Assembly (NCBI RefSeq): GCF_003674065.1
Contig: NZ_RDBE01000007.1
Span: 373,972 to 437,971 of the forward strand
From: Nocardioides mangrovicus
GTDB taxonomy: Bacteria > Actinomycetota > Actinomycetes > Propionibacteriales > Nocardioidaceae
Length of the DNA: 64,000 nt
Direction of reading: 5' to 3'
Notes under the pieces: model-generated
Told to the model about the DNA's origin: nothing
The model's input: the letters and a program-made list of their open reading frames with translations, nothing else
Database searches by the model: none
Made by a program: the position numbers and the translations under genes
Shown here: in pieces, positions 41,901 to 49,592 of the stretch
Layout: the number at the start of each line of letters is the position of its first letter
Numbering within the stretch: position 1 is the stretch's first letter

Positions 41901-42680
41901 CACGAGGTGCTGGCCTACCCCTGCCTGGTCGACGAGGGCGACTCGGTGGGGCTGCGGGTGGTGGCGTCGGCCGAGGAGCAGGAGGCGCGCCACCGGCTCG
42001 GGGTCCGCCGGCTGCTCACGCTGGGAGTTCCCGCACCTCGGCTGACGGACGGCCTCGACAACGCCACCAAGCTGGGCCTGGCCGGCTCGCCGTACGCCTC
42101 GGTGGCGGCGCTGGTCGACGACGTGGTGCTCGCGGTGCTGGGCGGCCTGGTCGACGGGCGCGACCCGGTACGCACCGCCGGCGACTTCGAGGCGTTGCGC
42201 CGGGTGGCCGTCGCCGAGGTGGAGCCGCGGTCGCGCGAGCTGCTGCTGCGGGTAGTCGACGTGCTGGCGCGCTGGCGGGAGACCGACCGGGCGCTGGCCG
42301 GGCGGGTCGAGCTGCCGCTCCTGCCCGCGATGAGCGACCTGGGCGCGCAGCTGCAGCGGCTGGTGCACGACGGGTTCGTGGCCGAGGCCGGCACCGAGGC
42401 GCTGCTGGGCTACCCGCGCTACCTCGGCGCGATGGGCGAGCGCGCGGCGCGGCTGCCGGCCGATCCCACCGCCGACCGGCGGCTCATGGACCAGGTGACG
42501 CCGTTGCAGCAGGCCTGGCAGTACCGCCTCGACGCGCTCGCGCCGGGGCGACCACCCGGGCGCACGCTGCGCCGGGTGCGGTGGATGCTGGAGGAGTACC
42601 GGGTGAGCCTGTGGGCGCAGCGCCTGGGCACGGCGCACCCGGTGAGCGACGCCCGGATCAGGAAGGCCCTCGATGAGTGA
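38961..42680 (+). CDS. hrpA: ATP-dependent RNA helicase HrpA
   Basis: This is a 1239-residue DEAH-box helicase. Walker A GETGSGKTTQLP, DEAHERS, the SAT motif (ITSATIDTARFS) and QRAGRCGR define the helicase core (about 20-400). The winged-helix and ratchet (HA2/OB) regions follow, and the large DUF3418 C-terminal part typical of HrpA fills about 600-1239. In E. coli HrpA acts on stalled or colliding ribosomes. The GTG at 38961 gives the expected N-terminus; the upstream open frame mirrors serA. Its end overlaps the next gene by 8 bp. Confidence 0.93.
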   Translation: MQITYPPDLPVSQRRDDIAAAIRDHQVVVVAGETGSGKTTQLPKICLELGRGEGGALIGHTQPRRIAARSVAERVAAELGTELGDVVGYQVRFADRTSKAGRVKLMTDGILLAELQRDKELRRYDTIIVDEAHERSLNVDFILGYLKRLLPRRPDLKVIITSATIDTARFSEHFGGCPVVEVSGRSYPVEVRYRPLLEESYDDDDGEPVVRDQTEAVVDAVKELRAEGTGDVLVFLPGEREIRDTADALAPLDLEVLPLYSRLSAAEQHQVFAAHTGRRVVLATNVAETSLTVPGIRYVVDTGLARISRYSARTKVQRLPVEPVSRASANQRAGRCGRVAPGVAIRLYSEEDYEARPEFTDPEILRTNLASVVLQMTSLGLGDVARFPFLDPPDNRQVRAGIQLLEELGALRAKGGLTRLGQRLARLPVDPRLGRMVLEADRLGCLREVLVVAAALSVQDPRERPVEHRARADQLHARFRDDRSDFMAWLNLWRYVREQQRERGSSSFRRMCRDEHLNYLRLREWQELEGQLRQVAKEVGLKPGRPAEQVDADRVHQALLSGLLSQIGSKEERATPRPGQPQPQRRPMQEYLGARNTRFAIFPGSGLARRQPDVVMAGELVETSRLWARQVAAIDPAWAERLGEHLVRRTYSEPHWSKKRAQVMAHERVTLYGVPLVADRLVGFARQDPALARELFIRHALVQGEWHSRHRFLTENAAALREAEELEHRARRRGIVVDEHTLFDFYDARVGADVVSGAHFDTWWKAARRDHPDLLSFDPAMLVREDDAVSVEEYPDTWREGPLSLPVSYAFQPGADDDGVTVEVPVATLNQVDPAAFTWQVPGLREELVVALLRSLPKQLRTSFVPAPDVARAFLAEVPPGEEPLTVALARHLRARTGVHVPEDAWDWSKVPAHLLTRFRVMGEDGAEVAVGRDLDVLRRPLRPAFEQAVAEVASSLTRTGSTTWDFGEVAESFREQRAGHEVLAYPCLVDEGDSVGLRVVASAEEQEARHRLGVRRLLTLGVPAPRLTDGLDNATKLGLAGSPYASVAALVDDVVLAVLGGLVDGRDPVRTAGDFEALRRVAVAEVEPRSRELLLRVVDVLARWRETDRALAGRVELPLLPAMSDLGAQLQRLVHDGFVAEAGTEALLGYPRYLGAMGERAARLPADPTADRRLMDQVTPLQQAWQYRLDALAPGRPPGRTLRRVRWMLEEYRVSLWAQRLGTAHPVSDARIRKALDE

Positions 42681-43410
42681 GATCGCGCTGGTGACGGCCG
42701 GCGAGATGGGCGCGGCCGTCGGCGCCCAGCTGGTCGGGGCCGGGCACCGGGTGCGCTGGCTACCCGCCGGGCGCAGCGAGGCCAGCCGCGCCCGGGCCGA
42801 CGCCGCCGGGCTCGAGGCCGTCGAGCGCCTCCCGGACTCGACCGAGGTGCTCCTCTCGATCTGCCCGCCCGCTGCGGCGCGCCAGGTGGCCTCGCAGTTC
42901 GCGAGCCTGGACGTCGTCTACGTCGACGCCAACGCCGTCGCCCCCGCCACCGTGCGCTCGCTCCGGGTGGCCCACCTGGTCGACGGCGGCATCGTCGGCG
43001 GTCCGCCGACCGCGGACTCCGGTCCACGGCTCTACCTCTCCGGCGAGCGGGCCGACGCGGTCGCCGCCCTCTTCGAGGCCACCACCGTCCAGACCCGCGT
43101 GCTCGGTCCCGACGTCGGGACGGCCTCGGCGATGAAGGCCTGCTACGCCGCATGGACCAAGGGCAGCGCCGCCCTGCTGCTCGACGTCGCCCGGCTGGCC
43201 GACGCCCTCGAGGTGGCCGAGCCGCTGCGCGCGGAGTGGGAGCAGTCGCTGCCCGGCCTGCCGGAGCGTCTCGCCGCGGCCGAGCGCAGCGCGACCACCA
43301 AGGGCTGGCGGTGGGTCGCGGAGATGCAGGAGATCGCCGAGACCTTCGCCAGCAGCGGTCTGCCCGACGGCTTCCACCGCGCCGCTGCGGAGGTCTTCGG
43401 GCAGCCCTAG
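42673..43410 (+). CDS. NAD(P)-binding 6PGDH-like dehydrogenase with DUF1932
   Basis: This 245-residue protein of the beta-hydroxyacid dehydrogenase superfamily is shorter than usual. The N-terminal Rossmann domain has a weak dinucleotide motif (VTAGEMGAAVGAQL). The C-terminal helical region (about 130-235, GTASAMKACYAAWTKGSAALLLDV) matches DUF1932, which contains the catalytic Lys. It overlaps the end of hrpA by 8 bp and so is probably co-transcribed with it, without obvious functional link. The substrate is unknown. Confidence 0.82.
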   Translation: MSEIALVTAGEMGAAVGAQLVGAGHRVRWLPAGRSEASRARADAAGLEAVERLPDSTEVLLSICPPAAARQVASQFASLDVVYVDANAVAPATVRSLRVAHLVDGGIVGGPPTADSGPRLYLSGERADAVAALFEATTVQTRVLGPDVGTASAMKACYAAWTKGSAALLLDVARLADALEVAEPLRAEWEQSLPGLPERLAAAERSATTKGWRWVAEMQEIAETFASSGLPDGFHRAAAEVFGQP

Positions 43411-43418
43411 CTGGTCCT

Positions 43419-43799
43419 CTAGATCGTGTGGAAGGCCTTCGCGGCGGCGACCACGTCGGTGAAGACCGCCCGCGGCAGCGCGGCGCCCTCGCGGCGCACG
43501 TCGGCGTCGGTGAGCACCACCAGCCGGTCGAGGCGGACCTCGCTGGGCCGGTGCCGGACGTCCCAGTCGCCGGTGCCGACGTCCATCCAGTGCCGCCCGG
43601 CAGCGGCCTCCTGCGCGGCGTCGCGGTCGTGGTCCTTGCTGGTCAGCGGCAGCGTCAGCAACCGGCCGTCGTCGCGGGCCAGCACCAGGACGGGGCGGTC
43701 CTTGCCCTGGGACGGATCGTCCTCGAAGGGCACCCACGCCCAGACGACCTCACCGGGATCGGCGTCGCCGTCCGGTTCGGGCTCATAGCTGATGCCCAC
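43419..43799 (-). CDS. PemK/MazF-like protein
   Basis: This 126-residue protein has the small SH3-like barrel pattern of PemK/MazF endoribonucleases: PGEVVWAWVPFEDDPSQGKDRPVLVLAR at the start, LPLTSKDHD in the middle, and a final helix (VFTDVVAAAKAFH). The Arg and Pro of the KxRPVLV motif are kept. No antitoxin-sized gene lies directly next to it, so it may be a stand-alone relative that is not a toxin. Upstream is the palindrome-rich noncoding stretch. GTG start at 43799. Confidence 0.72.
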   Translation of the reverse strand: MGISYEPEPDGDADPGEVVWAWVPFEDDPSQGKDRPVLVLARDDGRLLTLPLTSKDHDRDAAQEAAAGRHWMDVGTGDWDVRHRPSEVRLDRLVVLTDADVRREGAALPRAVFTDVVAAAKAFHTI

Positions 43800-43926
43800 G
43801 CCGGAGAGCCTAGTGGCCCGCCGAGGCGTCGGGTTGTCGCGCGTCTGGGGCGGTGAGGCGTCGGGTTTCAGGCAGACCCGCTCCGACCGCACGTTGCGCC
43901 GTTTTCTTGCGGTTCGCTGCTGGCTC

Positions 43927-44005
43927 GCCGAGACGTCGCGACTTCGCACTCCTGACGTGCGCGCTTCGCGCGAGCAGCACGACTGCGAGGTAGCGACGTC
44001 TCGGC
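43927..44005. repeat. Long branched hairpin 1 (79 nt)
   Basis: The outer arms GCCGAGACGTCGC (43927-43939) and GCGACGTCTCGGC (43993-44005) pair perfectly over 13 bp. Inside, ACTTCGCA and TGCGAGGT pair imperfectly, and further CGTGC/GCACG and CGCG/CGCG arms follow, so the structure folds almost to its centre. Confidence 0.8.
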
Positions 44006-44009
44006 TCCT

Positions 44010-44062
44010 GCGCATCATCGCCTTGCAAGCTCGCGGAGCGAGCTTGCAAGACGATGATGCGC
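44010..44062. repeat. Near-perfect 25-bp hairpin 2 (53 nt)
   Basis: Left arm 44010-44034 and right arm 44038-44062 pair over 25 positions with one C/A mismatch, around the three-base loop GGA. The inner part is CTTGCAAGCTCGC / GCGAGCTTGCAAG, the outer part GCGCATCATCG / CGATGATGCGC. It begins four bases after hairpin 1. Confidence 0.92.
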
Positions 44063-44072
44063 CGGGCCGGGA

Positions 44073-44104
44073 GCGCCTCACGGCGCGTGGCCGCTCGTAG
44101 CGGC
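44073..44104. repeat. Two small hairpins 3 and 4
   Basis: GCGCC-TCAC-GGCGC (44073-44086) and GCCGCT-CGT-AGCGGC (44090-44104) follow hairpin 2 closely. Together with hairpins 1 and 2 they form an uninterrupted structured block of about 180 nt. Confidence 0.75.
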
Positions 44105-44181
44105 AATCAGTTGGGACCCGGGGCTGCCACGGCCCGGCGCAGGCACCACGGTACACACCGGGCAAGGCCTGCGGAGGTAGA

Positions 44182-44775
44182 TCAGAGCCGGTCGGCGAGC
44201 TCGAGGCGGCCGGCCTGCTCGAGCTGCTGGGAGAGGGTGAGCAGCCGCGCCGCGGAGAGGTCGCCGGCGTGGTCGGCACCCGTACGCCCGGCCGCCGCCA
44301 CGCGCGCGAACGCCGCGGCGCGGAACAGCACGTCGGCGTACTCACCGCGCACCACGCCGGCCAGGACGTCGTCGACGAGCCGGCGCACCTCCTCGGGACC
44401 GGGCGGGTCGGCGACCCCGGCCACCACCTCGGCCACCGGCGTGGCCGTGCGGCCGGCGGCGAACTCCGTCGACGCGCGCACCGGGTCGGCATGGACCCAG
44501 GTCCGCAGCAGGTAGAGCCGCCACAGGCTGCCGGCGACGCTGTCGGCCGGCGAGCCCGACCACAGCTCGGCCAGCGCGTCGAGGCCCTCGGTCTCGGCCA
44601 GCGCGACCACCCGGGCCACCAGGTCGTCGGTGGCGGCTTCCGTGGTGCCCCGGACCAGCGCGACGGCCGACTGCTCCGCCGCCTCGCGCAGCTGCGCGGG
44701 ATCGGGGCCGCCCTCGACCGCCTCGAAGGCCAGCCGCCCGGGCAGCGCGGGTCGGTGGTGGGGTCGCTCGCTCAT
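44182..44775 (-). CDS. Hypothetical helical protein
   Basis: This 197-residue protein matches no family I recognise. It is rich in Ala, Glu and Arg and almost wholly helical, with repeated Leu-rich amphipathic helices (AEQSAVALVRG, LVARVVALAETEGLDALAELW, RRLVDDVLAGVVRGEYADVLFRAAAFARVA). There is no signal peptide or membrane segment. The ATG at 44775 starts the conserved-looking part; the frame beyond it mirrors the solute-binding protein gene. It is divergent from that gene and followed by the palindrome block, which could terminate its transcript. Confidence 0.75.
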   Translation of the reverse strand: MSERPHHRPALPGRLAFEAVEGGPDPAQLREAAEQSAVALVRGTTEAATDDLVARVVALAETEGLDALAELWSGSPADSVAGSLWRLYLLRTWVHADPVRASTEFAAGRTATPVAEVVAGVADPPGPEEVRRLVDDVLAGVVRGEYADVLFRAAAFARVAAAGRTGADHAGDLSAARLLTLSQQLEQAGRLELADRL

Positions 44776-44880
44776 CGCGGGCCAGCGTAGGACGGTGGGC
44801 CATGCGCGTCGGATGGGTGTGGGACGGGAGTGAACAGGGGGCCGATATCGTGGGCGCGCTGTCCGGGGATGGAGGGTCTC

Positions 44881-46305
44881 GTGCGCGTAGGTCGAATCGC
44901 GCTGGCGGCCGCAGCGACGGTGCTGCTGACCGCGGCGTGCACGCCCGACGGCGACGCGCCGCCGACTCCCACGGTCACCCGCACCACCGGTCCGATCAGT
45001 CTGACCGTCGGCGTCTACGGGCCTGCCTCGGTGATCTCGGCGTACACCACGATCGCCTCGCGCTTCAACGCCGCGCACCCGTCGGTCTCGGTCACGATCA
45101 AGCCTTACACCGACCACGACACCGCGCTGGCCGACGTGGTCGCGACGAAGGGCACCACGAGCCAGCCCGACGTCTTCCTGGCCGACTCCGACGACCTGCC
45201 GACGCTGATGGACCAGAAGGCCAACCAGTCGGTCGACGGCATGCTCACCAACCAGAACGTCGACTTCGGCGACGGCTTCCAGCGCATCGCGCTCGAGGCG
45301 TTCAGCGACGACAACGCACTGCAGTGCATGCCCGTCGACGTCTCCCCGATGGTCGTCTACTACAACGCCAACCTGGTCCACCTCTCCCAGCTGCGGCCAC
45401 CGGGCCGCAAGGTGCCCAGCGCCGACGACGGCTGGCGGTTCGACGACTTCGTGACCGCCGCGCAGCAGGCCTCGAAGGGCACCGTGAAGGGCGTCTACGT
45501 GGCGCCGACGCTGGAGCAGATCGCGCCGTTCGTGTTCTCCGGCAACGGCTCGCTGGTCGACGACACCGACAAGCCGACGACGCTCACCCTCACCGACGGG
45601 TCGTCGGAGAAGGCGCTGCAGCGGCTGCTCGAGCTGGTCCGCGACCCCTCGCTCACCAACACCGCCGCGCAGATCCAGCGGCGTGACGCGATCTCGCGGT
45701 TCAAGGCCGGCAAGCTGGCGATGATCCTGGGCTACCGCAGCCTCACCCCCGAGCTGCGCACGCAGGAGGGACTGCGCTTCGACGTGATGCCGATCCCGCG
45801 CGTGAGCCGGTCGGCGACCACGGTCGACGTGTCCGGGCTGTGCGTGCGCTCCCAGGCGCCGCACCGGACCACGGCCGCGCAGTTCATCGCCTACGTCGTC
45901 GGCGACAAGTCGATGGAGACCCTGGCCCGCACCGGCTACGTGACGCCGTCGAGCACCGTGGCCATCCACTCCGATGCGTTCTTGCAGGCCGACGAGGACC
46001 CCAGCTCGGCCCAGATCTTCAACACCCAGGTGCGCTTCGCCCGGACGCTTCCCAGCGGCGAGGCGTGGCAGCAGGTCGAGCAGGAGGCCGACCAACAGCT
46101 CTCCGCGCTGTTCTACGACCCGGCCATCGACCCGCTCGACGACCGGTTGCAGCTGATCGACGACACCTCGAAGATCACCTGGGCCAGCATCACGGCCAGC
46201 CCGTCTGCCAGCCCGTCCGCCAGCCCGTCCGCCAGCCCGTCCGCCAGCACGTCGTCCTCCGGGGCGCCGTCGGGCAGCCCGAGCGCGGGCGCTAGCTCTC
46301 CGTAG
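44881..46305 (+). CDS. Extracellular solute-binding lipoprotein of an ABC importer (orphan)
   Basis: This protein of about 474 residues has a lipoprotein signal (LTAAC lipobox) and the fold pattern of family 1 solute-binding proteins for sugars (FNAAHPSVSVTIKPYTDHDTALADVVATKGTTSQPDVFLAD). It may capture a carbohydrate for import. No permease or ATPase genes are adjacent. The C-terminal tail (about 430-474) is an ASPS repeat made by a 12-bp DNA repeat. GGAGG five bases before the GTG at 44881 favours that start; an ATG at 44869 is the alternative. Its last 14 bp overlap the RNase D gene from the other strand. Confidence 0.82.
   Translation: MRVGRIALAAAATVLLTAACTPDGDAPPTPTVTRTTGPISLTVGVYGPASVISAYTTIASRFNAAHPSVSVTIKPYTDHDTALADVVATKGTTSQPDVFLADSDDLPTLMDQKANQSVDGMLTNQNVDFGDGFQRIALEAFSDDNALQCMPVDVSPMVVYYNANLVHLSQLRPPGRKVPSADDGWRFDDFVTAAQQASKGTVKGVYVAPTLEQIAPFVFSGNGSLVDDTDKPTTLTLTDGSSEKALQRLLELVRDPSLTNTAAQIQRRDAISRFKAGKLAMILGYRSLTPELRTQEGLRFDVMPIPRVSRSATTVDVSGLCVRSQAPHRTTAAQFIAYVVGDKSMETLARTGYVTPSSTVAIHSDAFLQADEDPSSAQIFNTQVRFARTLPSGEAWQQVEQEADQQLSALFYDPAIDPLDDRLQLIDDTSKITWASITASPSASPSASPSASPSASTSSSGAPSGSPSAGASSP
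46195..46254 (+). repeat. 12-bp tandem repeat encoding ASPS
   Basis: GCCAGCCCGTCC and near-identical units occur five times in a row (46195, 46207, 46219, 46231, 46243), encoding the disordered ASPS tail of the solute-binding protein. Confidence 0.9.
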
Positions 46306-47623
46306 TCGGCTCGGGGGTTCCTGCGTCGGGGGTGACCGGATCGATGATCGCCTCGGCCAGCACCGGCCCCACCAGCTCGATCTGCCAGGGCCGGGCGTCG
46401 GCCTCGGCGAGACGTTGTGCGAGCTGGGCGGTGAGCTCGACGGGTTCGCGCGAGGGCGGCGGCTGCCACAGCACGCGCCGCACCAGGTCGGGCGTCATCA
46501 TGTTCTCCACCGGCACCGAGCGCTCCTCGGAGATCGCGGCGAGCGCGGCGCGGGCGGTGGTGAGCCGGGCGGCCGCCTCGGGGTCGCGGTCGGCCCAGGC
46601 GCGCGGCGGTGGCGGACCGTCGGAGCGCAGCGCGACCGGCGGCAGGTCGGCCTCGGGCATCGTGCGCGCCGCCTCCATCGCGGCGACCCACACATCGGCG
46701 TAGCGACCCGCGCCGCGACCGTGGAAGCCGCGGGTGCCGAGCAGGGCGCGGCGTTCGACGGGCCGGTCGGCGACCAGGGTGCTCGCGGCCACCACGATGG
46801 CGGAGTCGGGGATGATCCGGCCCGGGGTGACGTCGCGGAGACGGGCGATCTCGTCCCGAGCCAGCCACAGCTCGCGGACCGCGGCCACGGGGCGCTTCCC
46901 GCGGACCTTGTGCATTCCCGAGGTCCGTCGCCACGGGTCGACCCGAGGCGACGGGCGCTGGCGCATGACGTGCTCGAACTCCTGGCGGGCCCACTCGTCC
47001 TTGCCCGCCTCGACCAGCTCCGCGGCCAGTCGGTCGCGGATCTCGAGCAGCACCTCGACGTCGAGCGCGGCGTAGTCCAGCCATGCCTCGGGCAGCGGCC
47101 GCTGCGACCAGTCGGCGGCCGAGTGCTCCTTGCGCACCCGCTTCTCGCAGATCGCCTCCACCAGGGCGGCCAGGCCGACCCGGGGGTAGCCCAGCAGCCG
47201 GGCGGCCAGCTCGGTGTCGAACAGCACCGGCGGCTCCAGGCCCACCTCGCGCAGGCACGGCAGGTCCTGGTTGGCGGCGTGCAGCACCCACTCGTTCTCG
47301 GCCAGCACAGCCCGCAGCGGCGTGAGGTCCTCGAACGCGATGGGGTCGATCAGCCACGTGGTGGCGCCCGCGCGTCGCAGCTGCACCAGGTAGGCGCGAG
47401 CGGAGTACTTGTAGCCGCTGGCCCGCTCGGCGTCGAGGGCGACCGGGCCGTGCCCGCCGGCCAGGTCGGCGACGGCGGCAGCCAGGGCGGCGTCGGTCTC
47501 GACGACCTCGGGCAGGCCGTCGCGCAGCGTGAGCAGCTCGAGCTCGGGTTCGGTGTCCTCTGGGGAGGCGGGGGAGTCGGGAGCGGGCTGGTCCGGAGCG
47601 GGCTGGTCGGACTGGGAAGTCAT
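46292..47623 (-). CDS. rnd: Ribonuclease D
   Basis: This 443-residue 3'-5' exoribonuclease of the DEDD-y class matures tRNA 3' ends. The three exo motifs are seen: ALDAERASGYKYSAR (Asp-x-Glu), LHAANQDLPCL, and LDYAALDVEVLL (Tyr-x3-Asp). An HRDC domain (about 215-295, AAVRELWLARDEIAR) and a second helical domain follow. The first 45 residues are an acidic, Pro-rich extension (SDQPAPDQPAPDSPAS). It lies 10 bp after the DUF3000 gene and is probably co-transcribed with it. Confidence 0.92.
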   Translation of the reverse strand: MTSQSDQPAPDQPAPDSPASPEDTEPELELLTLRDGLPEVVETDAALAAAVADLAGGHGPVALDAERASGYKYSARAYLVQLRRAGATTWLIDPIAFEDLTPLRAVLAENEWVLHAANQDLPCLREVGLEPPVLFDTELAARLLGYPRVGLAALVEAICEKRVRKEHSAADWSQRPLPEAWLDYAALDVEVLLEIRDRLAAELVEAGKDEWARQEFEHVMRQRPSPRVDPWRRTSGMHKVRGKRPVAAVRELWLARDEIARLRDVTPGRIIPDSAIVVAASTLVADRPVERRALLGTRGFHGRGAGRYADVWVAAMEAARTMPEADLPPVALRSDGPPPPRAWADRDPEAAARLTTARAALAAISEERSVPVENMMTPDLVRRVLWQPPPSREPVELTAQLAQRLAEADARPWQIELVGPVLAEAIIDPVTPDAGTPEPTTES

Positions 47624-47632
47624 GGGCTCCGG

Positions 47633-48238
47633 TCAGCCCTGGCCGCGCCGGGTGGTCGAGCCACGCTGGCCGCGGCGGCTCGGCAGCGTCGAGACGCCCT
47701 CGGGCACCGGGGGCAGGCCGGCGGCGGTGCACAGCACCTCGCCCCACGCCTCGACGTGGGCGGCGAGCGTCTGCCCGACCTCGCCCAGCGGCGTCCACGA
47801 CGCCCGGATCTCGATCTGGGCGCTCGCACCCTCGTCGGCCAGGCCGCCGAAGCTCTCCGAGGCGACGCAGGTGACGGTGCCGCTGGGCGCTCCGAACTCG
47901 GCGCCGTGGGCCTCCAGCGCCTCGGTGAGCCAGCTCCAGCCGACCTCGGCCAGCATCGGGTCGGCGGCCAGCTCGGGGTCGAGCTCGGCGCGGACGTAGG
48001 CCACGCAGCGGAAGGTGCCGTCCCAGGCGTCGTTGCCGTCGGGGTCGTGCAGCAGCACGAGCCGGCCGCCGCCGATGTCCTCGCCGTCGACGGTCACGTC
48101 GGCGGCCAGCGCGAAGGAGTAGGGCGCGATGCGCTGGGGCGCCGGCATCTCCTCGGCCAGGATCTCCGGACGCAGCGGAGCCAGCTGCATCTGCTGGACG
48201 GCGTCGCGGAACTCCGAAGGGGTCCCCGGCTCGTCCAT
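47633..48238 (-). CDS. DUF3000 protein
   Basis: This protein of about 201 residues belongs to the actinobacterial DUF3000 family, function unknown. The family core is clear (PQRIAPYSFALAADVTVDG, GRLVLLHDPDGNDAWDGTFRCVAYVRAELD). The C-terminus is basic (SRRGQRGSTTRRGQG). AGGAG seven bases before the ATG at 48238 favours that start over the ATG-like start at 48262. It is divergent from hemE and upstream of rnd; this rnd-DUF3000-hemE order is common in actinobacteria. Confidence 0.87.
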   Translation of the reverse strand: MDEPGTPSEFRDAVQQMQLAPLRPEILAEEMPAPQRIAPYSFALAADVTVDGEDIGGGRLVLLHDPDGNDAWDGTFRCVAYVRAELDPELAADPMLAEVGWSWLTEALEAHGAEFGAPSGTVTCVASESFGGLADEGASAQIEIRASWTPLGEVGQTLAAHVEAWGEVLCTAAGLPPVPEGVSTLPSRRGQRGSTTRRGQG

Positions 48239-48334
48239 GCTGGGCTCCTGACGTGCGGGCATGCCATCAGGGTAAGCACGCCGTCACGGCGTCCCCTGCT
48301 CGACGCGCCGCCCTGACCTGCGACGATTGACCCT

Positions 48335-49381
48335 GTGACCTCGCTCCACGACTCGGCGTTCCTGCGGGCGGTGCGCCGCGAGCCGGTGCCTCACACACCG
48401 GTGTGGTTCATGCGGCAGGCGGGCCGGTCGCTGCCGGAGTACCGCGCGATCCGCGAGGGCACGACGATGCTCGAGTCGTGCATGCGGCCCGACCTGGTCG
48501 TCGAGATCACGCTGCAGCCGGTGCGCCGCTACGGGGTCGATGCCGCCATCTTCTTCTCCGACATCGTGCTGCCGCTCAAGGCGGTCGGCGTGGACCTGGA
48601 CATCAAGCCCGGCGTCGGTCCGGTGGTGGCCGACCCCGTGCGCACGCTGGCCGACGTCGAGCGGATCCCGCTGCTGACCCCCGAGCACGTGACGTTCGTG
48701 ACCGAGTCGGTCCGCACCCTGGTCGGCGAGCTCGACGGCACCCCGCTCATCGGCTTCGCGGGCGCGCCGTTCACGGTGGCGTCGTACCTGGTGGAGGGCG
48801 GCCCCTCGCGCGACCACGCCCGCACCAAGGCGATGATGTACGGCGCGCCGGAGGTCTGGGACGCGCTGCTCACGCGGATCTCCGACATCGCCGCGGCCTA
48901 CCTCCAGGTCCAGATCGCCGCCGGCGCGAGCGCGGTCCAGCTCTTCGACTCCTGGGCCGGTGCCCTCGACCCGGCCTCCTACGCCACGCACGTGATGCCG
49001 TACTCGGCCTCGGTGCTGGAGCGCGTCGCCTCGGTGCCGCGGATCCATTTCGGCGTCGGCACCGGCGAGCTGCTGGGGCTGATGGGCGCCGCGGGGGCCG
49101 ACGTCGTCGGCGTCGACTGGCGCGTGCCGCTGGCCGAGGGGATCCGGCGCAGCCAGCAGGACGCTCCGGACGGCCGCGCGGTGCAGGGCAACCTGGACCC
49201 GACGCTGGTCTTCGCGCCGACCGAGGTGATGCTCGAGCAGGCCGCCGGCATCCTCGACGCCGGCCGCGCCGCCCCGGGGCACGTGTTCAACCTCGGTCAC
49301 GGCGTGCTGCCCGACACCGACCCCGACCAGCTCGCCCGGCTGGTCGACTTCGTCCACGACTACGAGCCGACCGCCGGCTGA
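48335..49381 (+). CDS. hemE: Uroporphyrinogen decarboxylase
   Basis: This 348-residue enzyme removes four carboxyl groups from uroporphyrinogen III to give coproporphyrinogen III. The N-terminal signature [14 protein letters not shown], the substrate Asp region [13 protein letters not shown] and the motif [13 protein letters not shown] are intact. Length fits the family. It starts with GTG and shares its upstream region with DUF3000. The next heme genes (cgoX, hemQ) follow 1.8 kb later, after the broken TetR gene and the DUF4349 gene. Confidence 0.95.
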   Translation: MTSLHDSAFLRAVRREPVPHTPVWFMRQAGRSLPEYRAIREGTTMLESCMRPDLVVEITLQPVRRYGVDAAIFFSDIVLPLKAVGVDLDIKPGVGPVVADPVRTLADVERIPLLTPEHVTFVTESVRTLVGELDGTPLIGFAGAPFTVASYLVEGGPSRDHARTKAMMYGAPEVWDALLTRISDIAAAYLQVQIAAGASAVQLFDSWAGALDPASYATHVMPYSASVLERVASVPRIHFGVGTGELLGLMGAAGADVVGVDWRVPLAEGIRRSQQDAPDGRAVQGNLDPTLVFAPTEVMLEQAAGILDAGRAAPGHVFNLGHGVLPDTDPDQLARLVDFVHDYEPTAG

Positions 49382-49420
49382 GGGTGGTCGCTGCTGCGTC
49401 GTCAACGGGTGTTGACGTCG
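49382..49420. repeat. 39-bp direct repeat, copy 1, with 18-bp palindrome
   Basis: Identical to copy 2 at 38 of 39 positions, 74 bp apart. It contains the inverted repeat CGTCAAC-N4-GTTGACG (49400-49417), a TetR-operator-like palindrome. Confidence 0.85.
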
Positions 49421-49455
49421 GTGGTCGGGTTGGTCGGGGTGCGGCGTGGCGGCGT

Positions 49456-49494
49456 GGGTGGTCGCTGCTGCGTCGTCAACGCGTGTTGACGTCG
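49456..49494. repeat. 39-bp direct repeat, copy 2, with 18-bp palindrome
   Basis: This copy carries CGTCAACGCGTGTTGACG (49474-49491), palindromic at all but one base pair. It lies about 100 bp before the interrupted TetR reading frame. The 74-bp spacing is seven helical turns, so both palindromes face the same side of the DNA. Confidence 0.85.
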
Positions 49495-49592
49495 CGGAGG
49501 AGAGAGGGCGCCGGACCCGAACTGTCGGTGGCCCCGGCGAGGGTGAGCACGTGCGCCATGAGTAGTCCCCTTCCACCAGGGTCCCACCGCCA

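Larger units (their letters stand above)
43800..44181. other. 382-bp noncoding stretch packed with palindromes
   Basis: There is no convincing gene here. Both strands have open frames of about 100 codons, but they are mutual mirrors without known domains. The left part has a direct repeat GAGGCGTCGGGTT (twice, about 31 bp apart). The right part has four hairpins in a row between 43927 and 44104, listed separately. It lies between two minus-strand genes. Confidence 0.7.

Noticed and set aside
43792-44106. About 100-codon frames on both strands in the palindrome block
   Set aside because: The two frames mirror each other over inverted repeats, carry no recognisable domain and have Arg/Ala-rich composition. 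The DNA structure explains them better than coding.
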